This document shows, in pieces, positions 1 to 9,100 of a DNA stretch of 12,812 nucleotides. Numbering within the stretch: the stretch's first letter is position 1; every line of letters starts with the position of its first letter. A program made the translations under genes and the position numbers. The DNA is from Amoebophrya sp. AT5.2 (taxonomy: Eukaryota; Sar; Dinophyceae; Syndiniales; Amoebophryaceae). A model generated the notes under the pieces. The model saw nothing but the letters and a program-made list of their open reading frames with translations, did no database searches and had not been told where the DNA came from. The stretch lies in contig RXOD01005706.1 in the NCBI GenBank assembly GCA_005223375.1, positions 1-12,812 on the forward strand. The letters are read 5' to 3'.

Positions 1-209
1 TATTTTTTTTTTGGTGACATTACAAGACCAAATGCGAGACCAAATACAAGACAAAATATGAAACCAAAATTTGAAATACAAGACACAGCACAGGTTCGCC
101 ACTGCGCACAGACTACAAGACCAACTACCCAACTGAGGGTGAGGGTTGAACTCCCTACAAGACACCCACTGGGATGCCCAGGAAAGTAGGTTTTTCTTTT
201 TTCCTCCCG
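1..209. repeat. 3' flank with five TACAAGAC copies
   Basis: This is non-coding sequence downstream of the EF-hand gene, which is read on the minus strand. The octamer TACAAGAC occurs at 21-28, 45-52, 77-84, 114-121 and 156-163, with spacing that grows from 24 to 42 bases. Related units such as gagaccaaat and gaaaccaaaat lie between the first copies. On the transcribed strand the motif reads GTCTTGTA, so it could lie in the 3' UTR or just beyond it. The flank begins with a T run at 3-12. It could be a decayed minisatellite or a set of RNA-protein sites; the sequence does not say which. Confidence 0.55.
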
Positions 210-1525
210 TTAAGCAGAGCCGGTGGGAACCATGTCGAGGATCTGGCGTAATATCCCCTCGATCTCGTCCCCGGAAAACTTCTCCTTGCACGGCGCCAGC
301 ACTTGGTACATGAAATCCATAAACTCCTCCGGATCGATCGAACCTGGGTGAATTTTCACTTCTTTGTCGCAGGTGCGATCGATGATCCGGACGTGTCATA
401 CATTGACTGTCGCGCTGTGCCTGGTGTAGCTCTGCTCAAGGTACTAGGGAGGTAGCGTAGAAGTAGAACGTAAAAGTTTTTGTCCGTGGAAATTTCAGGC
501 TGTACCGTCTCCAGATTCATCCGCTCCGTGGTACTTCGAAACGTCGGTTTCGATGCCCGTCAGCTGCTTTAGGCCGTCGACGATCACCTTCGTGGCCACT
601 ATCCACTCCTCGGCCTCGATCTCACCCCCATCTGTGGTCGTCGACGTCGTGTGAAAGGAATGGAGTGCGAGCGGTGCAGCTGAAACCACACAAGCTCGTG
701 GTCGTGGTCGTGATAAGTTCATCATCTAGAAGCTTAAGGTATATAATATGATGTATGATCTATGTGTATGTATAGGTTAGTACGATCAGCGTCGAAGGCT
801 CTGAAGAGCTTCTGTATCATGCAGCGGATGCCGTAGTGGTAGTTAAGCCCCATGAGCTTGCGCTCGGCCACAATCATGTTTATCCTCTCGTTCACTTTCA
901 CAGTGAAAATCTCCTCCGAAAGCGAGGCCATCTGCATGATCCGGAGCATCCGGGTCCCTGTCAGTATAATTTGTAAATTTATTAGTACTAACTATATCAA
1001 AAAATATTTTTTCATTTACATCTTCCAAAGTCAGCTCAGCAATTCCCCAGGAATCCCAGAAGTCAAACCGTGCTCCCACTAATTTTATTCCGATAATCTT
1101 GCCGCGCCCACAGAAATCGTGCCCCAGCAAACGTGCATGCCGGTAATTTTGCCCCAGGTCTGCAAATGCTTCCTGTTCCACCCCGTTGCCGCTTTCACAA
1201 CGATACCGACCTGCTTACAGTTTAACCACGCTCTTTCTTCATCATGATAAATGTTATCCTCTCGACGTGCCGCCGATAAAAACGAGAAAGCAAGAACCGG
1301 AATAGAAGTTGTACGGAATTGCGGGTAGTAAATCGTTCCCCCGGCTTCTGCGTCGGCGTCCATGGAGCCGAGGCCCCACATTTTCGAAGCCTCGGAGGAT
1401 TGCACTTCCAGCCGTACCTCGATCTTGTTGAATTCGGAGACGTCGATGTCGCCATTCCCATCAATGTCGTACACATCGAAAAAGGCGGCCAGACGCTTCT
1501 CCAACTCTGGACCCACCGGCGGCAT
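210..1525 (-). CDS. Four-EF-hand calcium-binding protein, five exons
   Basis: This is a predicted calcium sensor of 225 residues, similar in size to calmodulin-like and calcineurin-B-like proteins. The exons are 1525-1315, 1078-1020, 931-784, 631-506 and 343-210. They total 678 bases with frame kept at every GT-AG junction. EF1 has a canonical loop at residues 20-31 (DIDGNGDIDVSE). EF2 is degenerate, around 56-69 (DADAEAGG then Ile), two residues too long and without the final acid, so it probably binds calcium poorly. EF3 is at 137-148 (DADHGGEIEAEE) and EF4 at 177-188 (DESGDGSIDPEE); each is complete only after splicing. About 45 residues separate the two EF pairs. The start is the first ATG after an in-frame TGA. 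The weakest join is 1315/1078: a GTAAGC donor near 1220, also in phase 1, would add about 32 residues after EF2. I cannot name an orthologue. Confidence 0.82.
344..505 (-). other. Intron 4 of the EF-hand gene, inside the EF4 loop
   Basis: The donor GTACAG follows GACG at 506 and the acceptor CCCAG ends at 344. The intron is 162 bases, phase 1. Joining G to GT gives the Gly at loop position 6 and turns DESGD plus SIDPEEF into a perfect EF-hand loop. In-frame stops in this stretch (TGA just past the donor, TAG and a further TGA) rule out read-through. Confidence 0.8.
632..783 (-). other. Intron 3 of the EF-hand gene, inside the EF3 loop
   Basis: The donor GTACTAACC begins at 783 and the acceptor CCACAG ends at 632. 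The intron is 152 bases, phase 1. Joining C to AT makes a His codon and yields the 12-residue loop DADHGGEIEAEE with acids at positions 1, 3 and 12. The donor itself spells TACTAAC, the sequence better known as a branch-point consensus. Confidence 0.8.
932..1019 (-). other. Intron 2 of the EF-hand gene
   Basis: The donor GTAAATG follows GAAGAT and the acceptor CATGCAG ends at 932. The intron is 88 bases, phase 0, and very AT-rich, with TACTAAT on the transcribed strand that could serve as branch point. An earlier AG (ACTGACAG, ending at 958) looks like a good acceptor but would break the frame with this donor. The acceptor choice therefore rests on frame. Confidence 0.65.
1079..1314 (-). other. 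Intron 1 of the EF-hand gene
   Basis: The donor GTACAACT begins at 1314 and the acceptor AAATTAG ends at 1079. The intron is 236 bases, phase 1. It joins the end of the EF2 loop (PQF) to a hydrophobic stretch containing GARFDFWDSWG. An alternative phase-1 donor, GTAAGC near 1220, would keep about 96 more coding bases. Both are frame-compatible, so the true donor is open. Confidence 0.5.
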
Positions 1526-1752
1526 TTTCTTCTCGTCCTCAGTGTGACCGACGTTTCAGAATTGGGCTTGTGGTCGTCCAGCTCCTGACCACCTCTCTTT
1601 TCCCTGCCGTACCAACCGTGAAGAGCCTGCGCACGTTTCTTTTGTTCCCACGAGCCTGTTCCGCCGGTGACTGCCGCGGCGAAAGACTTGGACGTGTTGT
1701 GTTCTTCGGGAACAACAAGAACACAGCCGGCGCGGCTTCTTGTCGTGTTCTA

Positions 1753-1808
1753 GTCGTGACCCAAGGACACGGGTCGACGCTGTCTTGTTCTTGTCGTGAC
1801 CCAAGGAC
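1753..1808. repeat. 16-base direct repeat, 40-base period
   Basis: GTCGTGACCCAAGGAC occurs at 1753-1768 and again at 1793-1808. The flanks are also similar (gttct before each copy, with one difference). It lies upstream of the EF-hand gene start and is not part of a recognised gene. Confidence 0.75.
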
Positions 1809-2138
1809 TTCTCCGTGTGCGAGGCACCGGTGCTGCTTTTTATCAGCCCCAGCCGCACTCGAGAGAACAAGAAGAACGAGCAGATGAAGTGAGCTGCAAG
1901 TGCGGCCGCATTTTTGATGGTGGATGCTTTTATTTTTACGCGTAAGTATTTACTCGTTTTCTTGGTATTCGTCTTGTTGCACTTGCTATTAATTAAGTTT
2001 AAGGGCACACAGTCGGCTGTCCTGGTGGATGTGGTGGTTATGAATTTGAATCTCTCGACGTCGTCTGATGATGCAATTCGGATGTCGTAGCCGTAGGCGG
2101 GTCCCAGAAATTTTATGTCCTCAATCTATGTATTTGCT

Positions 2139-2175
2139 TCATCATCATCATTAAACCATCATCACCATCATCATC
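2139..2175. repeat. CAT trinucleotide microsatellite
   Basis: Two runs of imperfect CAT/ATC repeats (2139-2151 and 2157-2175) are separated by taaac. This is a simple-sequence repeat in intergenic DNA. Confidence 0.85.
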
Positions 2176-3169
2176 TCGCTCGAGAGCTACGTGGGAGAGG
2201 GGAAGACTTTCCATGTTGAGGTCGAACGCCCTGGTCGCGGACCGGACAGGGAAGCCAGGAAGCGGCTTCTGAAATCAAGCCGACCCAATGCCAATGGCGA
2301 GCAAAGCCTCTGCTGCAGAAATGAAAAAGCAAATAAAGAAAGCTCCATGATCACGGCATTTTCTTCATCAATCCGATCCCGCAGAAAAGTAGAAGTGTCC
2401 GTTTGCAGCGTGTTAACCCCTTGCTGTTATGCGCGACTTTAGTGTTAGTCTGTGAAGTCCGTGATGTCAGAAATCCAGTAGTTTGTTTCATTCTTATTGT
2501 TGTATCCTCGGGGCGCAAGAGCTCCTTTGTCTTGCAAAACGACTTAAGTACTTACCTGGTATACAGTCACGTCGTCGTGCCGCTGCTCAAGGTAGAGAAA
2601 GTGAGAAAAATAAAAAAGGGGTCTGCGCGGTATGTCTTTAGGTTTACCGATGTTCTTTCGATCCCATCATGGCTGCATTTCTTTGAAGTTGTTCTTTTTT
2701 CGTGGAGGTCTGGTCCACATGCTGCCCTTCGTAGGGTAACTGGTACAGGGACTGGAAGAAACACCTACTAGTAAACGATCGAAAACGAAATCAATCATGT
2801 TCAATGTGCATTGCGTGGTGAGAAAACTGCTAATCGCTTTTGGATAGTCAGGGAGTTCGAACGCGAAGGCAATTTTTATTTCATTCAAAATAAAAAGCTC
2901 CAGGTAGAGGCACTGGCACTAGGCGTCGTGAAGGCTTATATTTTTTTACTTTTTTTTACAGGATTGAAGGTAAATAACTTATAGTAAGCAAGCTCGACGC
3001 GGTACACATTTGGACTGCAGGAGGAGCACGCAACGTTTTTCCTCTTCGGGTGGCACGGACGGGTCGGGGTCGTAAAATTACTGTGGCGCGGTGGAGGCTC
3101 ACTCGATATCCATATCCTTGGTCGCTGGTATTATGATCCCTATACTACCGTAAAACCCGCTCACCTTAT

Positions 3170-6100
3170 TTACGTGCTGTCTTCTTCGGCCAGAAGAAGC
3201 TGCTCGTCAGTTTCTTCCGGCGTGAACGCCAGCAGGGGGTCCATGTTCCGCCCCCGCAGCCATTTGTACAGATCTTGCCGCTGCACGAAGGTTGGGTCCT
3301 GGAGGAGGTCTTCGGCTCGCTGGATTTTTGCCAACTCATCCGAGTCGCCTCCGCCGCTCCTTGTACGTGCTTTGTCCTCGTCGCGGTGAAAGTTGGCCGG
3401 CATCCGAACTTGGTCGCAGATGTTGCGCCGGTCGGGAATCGCCAGGTTTCTGTAAAAATGGAGGAGGTGGAGTTCGCAGTTGTACGTAGCGTTCATGGAA
3501 CAAAGTTCGCGTGCCTACTCAACGGAAGAAGATGCAGCTGCCTGGGGGTAAAAAAATCAAAATTAAATTCAACACGACTGCCACATTTATCTACTTACGT
3601 ATGAACGTACTATTCACCTGTGTTTCAGCGCTGCGTAGAAGCAGTTCTTTTCTAGCGCGGGTCTTTTGGGCACGCGGTACATGATTTCTTCGCCCGGCGC
3701 CGCGTCGGCTGGCGCGGAGACTTCGTGGCTGCGGCCGGCGAAGTCGAAGCGGAGCACCGTGCCGCTGGTCACATTCTCCGGTACCGTAAGCTTGATATGA
3801 GGGGACCAGATATTGGTAAGTGATAGTGAGCAACAACTGTAGCTGAAGATAAAAGTACTGTCGTGTAATGGCTCGGGCTACCCTTGCGTGGCGCGTGCGT
3901 TGGTTTATTCGGCTCGCGCCGGGCGGTTTCAGAGATGCCCTATTGTGGGGGGTATGGGATCGCTCACGTCACTCAGATGAGTCATCGCGAGGGACAGAAC
4001 AACTGTCGTTGGTTCCTAGGAAGGCGATCTGTTGTCAGCTCTAGGCTGCTTTGGTGTACCGCCTGCCGATCAGGCGGGTGAGAGCGGCCTTTCTACTCCT
4101 TTCGCGAACCTCTTTCCAGGAAAACCGAAGGGGACCCCGATGTATGACGATCCCGCCCGCCTCAGCTGCAAGGCCTTGACTTACCTACCACGTATCCACG
4201 ACTTACCTCCTGGTGGTCCCACCCTACTTCACGCGATAGCCCTGAAGTTCTTGCTCCTCCAGCATGTGGAACATCGTGTCCCGAACCGCGATCGACAGCT
4301 CGCCTGCGGCGGGAACTCGGTTCAGATCTATATCGTCTGCCTCCTGAAGAGTCGACGACGTGGCGCAGGCGGAGCCGGAGGGCGGGGAGGCGCCAGAGCT
4401 CGCGCAGCTACCTCCAACAGCCGCAGTCTCGCTCCCCCCAGATAAAATGGGCGTGGTCGTAGACGAAGCAAGATCTCCTGTGGACGCACCACTCGCACTT
4501 GTTACTGCTCCCAACCGTGCAAGAGTGCTGGCGGGGAGCAACTGCGACTGCGAGTGGAGCGTCAGATGCGCCTGAGTGAAGGGGGAGTCCTGAGGCAGTA
4601 CTGCTCCTGCCGCGGGTGAAGAATTTGTCCCGAACAGCGCAGCATTGAACAAACTGGAGATGTCGAGACCCGCAGGCGGAGGTAGACGACCTTCAGGAAG
4701 GGCAGGCGGGCCAGACGACGCTGCCGCGGAAGAACATGCTGCGGCAGGGCCAGCGGTGTCGCTGTCGAATTCTGTTCGACAATTTGAACGAAACTTAGCG
4801 TGACGAACTCAGCAATTTGTAAAGCGTGACGAACTCATACTCAGATCTCGATCTCGAAAAAAAAATATGCATGATCGTCTCGATTTGGATTTGAAAATGG
4901 AATCGAGAAGCGCGGCCTACGCCACACACGAAGGTATGAGTTTAGTACTTGCTTGTTCATCAATTTCCATTTTGGCTTCGTTTTCCATCTGCCTGGACGT
5001 CGGCTGAAGCGATTTCCGCCGCGGCGGGGGGGATTGTTTTTTCGGCGATGGGATTGGTTGCGTCAGGTCCAACATGTCTTTTTCTGTAAGCACCCCCCCT
5101 CCTTTCGGTGACAGCCCTACAAAAGAGCCACCTCCCACCTCTCGATCTACTGGACGCTCTGCCGATCTTGCAACCTTGTCGCGGGAGGTGTCCAGGTCTT
5201 CTAGACGAGCGCATTCTGCTGCTGTCACGAGCTTTGCACTGATCTTCAGCTTGGCACCCGGTGACGGCGATGGGGAAGTATCGTCCACGTCGACATCCCC
5301 GTCACGACGACCGCAGGAGAACGCAGCAACGTGGGGCGGCGGCGCTCGACCTCTAGATGATGAAGTTGAAGAGCGGGAAGCACAAGCAGGAACGCCGGAC
5401 GGGCAGAGGACATCAGCATCGCGACCAATCGGAATATCATTTTCGGCAGCTGCGTTCGCGTTGGGTGACACTGAAACAGGAAGCTGCCTGGAGAGCACGG
5501 CGGCGCGGTGGCCGCGCTCTTGGTCCGTAAATTTAGTCCTCTCTTCCTCCTGTCGGTCGACGAGGACTGCGTCTCGCTCTCGCTCTCTCCTACTACTGCT
5601 ACTACTTCTCGCAGAAAGGAGATGCTTCCGGAGCGGAACTTCTACTTCTTTCTCATGCTCTTGCTCGTCCTCACGGGGCGGGCTCCGCGGCGCGCCTTCC
5701 GGCGCGGATCTGCGTTTATTCGCTCCCGAACAAGCAGCACCACCCAACGTTCTGGGCAGCTGTCCTCCGGTCCTCCGCGAGGACACTGCGGCTGGCGACC
5801 CTGCACGTTGCGACTGTTGAAACAGCTTCGTGGCCTCCGCTATGCGGGCGCCCATCCGCCGAGTTGTGACACACGAAGAAGTGCTAGACGAAAAAGCCGT
5901 GCCGCCATTTGATGCCGGCTGCTCGATCGGGATCGGCTGGCCGGTCGGACTCAAGGGCACGATCGGCGGTCGGTCGGGGGGAGCAGCAGGCGGCGGGATT
6001 TTGCCATTCATCGCGAGCGCCGAAACAGGAGTTGGAGTTCCAACTCCTCCTGCACCCGGACGGCGCGAAGGGGGCGGTCTCGAATAGGCTACCGCTTGGA

Positions 6101-9100
6101 CGTACTCGGCCGTGGGACTACCCGGCAAGATTTCTGTTTTGCTCGCCGTACTCGTTGTGGTCATCCCAGCAGCAGACTCATGCAGAAGGGGCGGCGTCAG
6201 TAGAGAATTTTCTCCACCATCGGTTGGCGACGGGCTCGCACTTTGGGCAGCCGTCGACGCAGACGCCTTCGACGACCGTTCGACGCCCGCAGAGCGCTGC
6301 GGTTTTATTAATTTGTTGAAGATCCCTCGATCAATCAAATGTACGAATCTAAAGTCCCGAGTAGTTGATTCGTTCTACTTTGCGTTTCGTATACTACTTC
6401 AGATTCAGTTCGCTGAGGGAGATGGAGATCGATGCTGACTCCTGCAAAAAAAAAAAATACGAAGAACTACAATACTACCACCACGATTACTACGAACCGG
6501 TTCTCTAGTGCTGTTGTTCGCCGGCAGGTTTGAATTAGCGACTCGTCCCGGCACCTCTCCTGTCGGTGGTCTTGATTTTCCATTTCTCCGCATGTCGGTG
6601 AGGAATCTTGGTGTGGTGCTGCTGCTGGCCGACGCAGATGAACCAATGACGGGATTGCTTGTTCGACGCGGGCCGGTACACGTTGACGCCTTCATCGTGC
6701 TAGCCGCCGCCTTCAAGAATGCGTTTTCCTTCAGTTTGTCCTCGAGAAGCGCACAAAGGCCGAGCTGGAACCTGCTGTTGTGAATGAAGTAATCTCGCAG
6801 AAAAATGTCGTACGAAGAACTCGACGACGCGTCCACCTCGCCAGTGGACGAGAACGATGCGCTGTTGACGAATCGGTCCCGATCGGCAGCGCTCACATTG
6901 TACGTGCTGCAGACCTCGCGAAATTTCAGCTTCACGCTCTCGTCCAGCGTGCAGATCAGCTCGCGGAGAGCCTTCGCGGCATGATCTTGATCGAGCCTTG
7001 ATGAAGACATCGGGTGCTGCTCAGACGGTTTCTGAAGTAGTGAAGACAGAGAAAAATATTGAAATTGCTTTGTTGGTAGGCGTTGGTTGTCCTCAGGGCG
7101 CAATGAATCTTAGGGAGGTGGATTTAAACTTAAGTAATCACAACTCAACATCTTGGCTACGGCGCCCGCGCCTGCTTATGCTACTTCCTTGTACAACGAG
7201 TTTGTGGCTCTTCTTCTAATTCTATGGACAACGTGTACCCTGTCCAGATGGGGCGGCTTCTTTGGGAAGTCGGTTGTCGTCGGCGACACCGCGGCGCCCG
7301 ACACGCTCGCGGAAGTGGGCGTATTCTGATTGAGGTTGCTGACCTGGAACTTGTCTCTGATGGTGCCCACGCGCCCGAGACCGCCCGTCAGCGACATGTC
7401 TTGCTTTTGTTCCTGTTGCGCGCTTCCCCTGTTTTCCGACGGGGTTACTCCTGGTGCAGCAACTGGTGAGGACCTCTTCGGGAGTAGGACTTCTTCTGTT
7501 GAGTGCTTACTTCTACTCGACGCCCGCTCAGGCCGCCTCGACGCTGATGCGGACCTGCTGCGGTCCTTTCCGCTCTTGTGCTCCTTATTCTTTCTGCGCT
7601 TTTCCTTCTTCCGCTTCTTACCCTGGGTGGAAGCCGTGGACTCCATGAACTCGCGCCGACGTCGCGATGCAGCGGAGCCGCTGTGACCGCCGCCGTCGTG
7701 CAGATGATGATGATGATCAACGTCGTCACTGCCGGTAGTTCCGTTGCTCACTTGAGGCGAGAGAGCCAGCTCCTGTGCTTCCGCGGTCGCGCCGCCTCCT
7801 GCTGCTGCTGGTCGTGCACTCACATTAATGGTCTGCGAAACGGTGCGAGTCGAAGTTCCCGAACTTGTCGACGTCCGCGCGACACCTCCCGATCCACCCG
7901 TAGTATGTGTACTAAAACTAAGAGGAGCGCCTCCATAGAGCTGCAACGAACCCGAACCCGCCAGACGCGAATCGTCCGGCGAAGATGAACAAGGAACCTG
8001 CTGCTGCTGCTTCTCCTTCTGCCCCGACTGCAAAGTCGAGGCAGCAGCTCTACTTGAGTTCATTGTCGTTGCGTTCCCACCAGCGACACTGCCACCGCCA
8101 CTGACACTTGAGGAGAATGGCAATTTATAGGACAGTGAACACGACGACGAGGCTCCGCCCCCGCCCGCTGCGCCGCCGGCCGTCAAACTCGATGACAAGC
8201 AAGATGAAGAGCCTCCACCAGCTGAAGATGTACTGGAGCGCCCGAGAGCGTCAAGGCTTTGAACCTGAAGCGGGCCGCCGCTGCTACCTCGTCCCGGCGT
8301 GGGAGCGAGAAGGGAGCCACCTGCCGAAGTTCGGACGGGCGGCGGAGAACGATTGCCTGCTAAGGCTAAGCACGATGAAGAAGAAGAACCGGGCCCGGCG
8401 AGACCGTTTTTAGCGCTGCTACCGCTGGTGAGATCAGGAAGTGTGGGCCGGCAATACGAAGGAGATGACGTGCACCCGGGCCCACCTGTGCTCGAAGGTC
8501 CGCCACCCGATGCCCCCGGGCTCTCAGCGCAGTAGGCTGTGCTTCCGCTCGCCGACGCTCCTGTGCAGGATGATCGGTGGTAATCAATCATGAACACGCC
8601 GGACCACTTTCTTGGTCACTATGTAACTGTACTATACTACAATCGCAGGACTGACTCTCCTGAATCTCGAGGACACGACCATCCGGATCCGACAAAGGGC
8701 GGAAAACGTAATCCAGAGGACATCGACATAAGTACCTATCCCTACTTGGAGCGTTCGTTCCGGCGACCGCGCGCCCGCAGGCGAAGTCAATGCATTATGC
8801 GGCAGTATGAGGCGTGGCGTCAGTATGCCTCGCTCGAGGTCAGATCGCTCCAGGCTCCAACCGCGATTTTTTGCGCCTGCTCCAGCGCGGGCAGCGTCTA
8901 CTCCCCGGTTTGAGGCGCCCGGCGTCGTGCCAGGCCCAACTGCTGTCCCTGTGGCCGGCCCACGCATGCCGGGATCAAGGGATGCGCCGCGGAACAAAGC
9001 CGAGGAACTCGAAGAGGCACTCAGCTTCTGCGGCCCAGGCCCCACCGCGCCACCTCGTCTGCTCTGCTGCATGACAGAGCGCGGCTGCGGGACGAACATC

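Larger units (their letters stand above)
1526..3169. other. Intergenic stretch without a convincing gene
   Basis: About 1.6 kb lies between the start of the EF-hand gene and the stop of the large gene; both are on the minus strand, so it should contain the EF-hand promoter and 5' UTR and the 3' end of the large gene. Open frames here are short or begin at non-ATG codons, and none shows a domain. It holds a 16-base direct repeat (1753 and 1793), a CAT microsatellite (2139-2175), and an AT-rich part from about 2600 to 2960 with T runs. A 5' untranslated exon of the EF-hand gene could be hidden here. Confidence 0.55.
3791..4232 (-). other. Intron 6 of the large gene, or a gene boundary
   Basis: The proposed donor GTGAAG follows CGC at 4233 and the proposed acceptor CATATCAAG ends at 3791, giving 442 bases, phase 0. 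The downstream exon has no in-frame ATG before its coding part, only a TAG near 3880, so something must be spliced onto it. Two GTAAGTC donor-like sites lie 26 and 48 bases beyond the chosen donor but follow the in-frame TAG. If the TAG is the real stop, the downstream exons belong to another gene with an unseen 5' exon. Confidence 0.45.

Noticed and set aside
1556..2008. 150-codon minus-strand frame upstream of the EF-hand gene
   Set aside because: It has a non-ATG start and a basic, Ser/Arg-rich composition, crosses the 16-base direct repeat, and cannot be joined to the EF-hand exon by a clear intron. It is more likely 5' UTR or promoter.
2187..2348. 53-codon minus-strand ORF with a hydrophobic start
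   Set aside because: It has an ATG and a possible targeting-like N terminus, but no domain and no splice context, and the plus strand is equally open. Not enough to call a gene.
2191..2771. Plus-strand ORFs of 83 and 122 codons in the intergenic region
   Set aside because: The first starts at a non-ATG codon, they overlap in different frames, the sequence becomes AT-rich, and the predicted products show no motif.
3450..4232. Introns as members of a transposon-like introner family with terminal inverted repeats
   Set aside because: I compared the ends of several inferred introns by eye and found no shared terminal inverted repeats or target duplications; only the short GTAC start recurs.
5074..5820. 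248-codon plus-strand open frame
   Set aside because: It lies exactly opposite the long Ser/Pro-rich exon of the minus-strand gene. Its Ser/Arg/Leu-rich sequence is what an antisense read of GC-rich low-complexity codons produces, and it has no domain.
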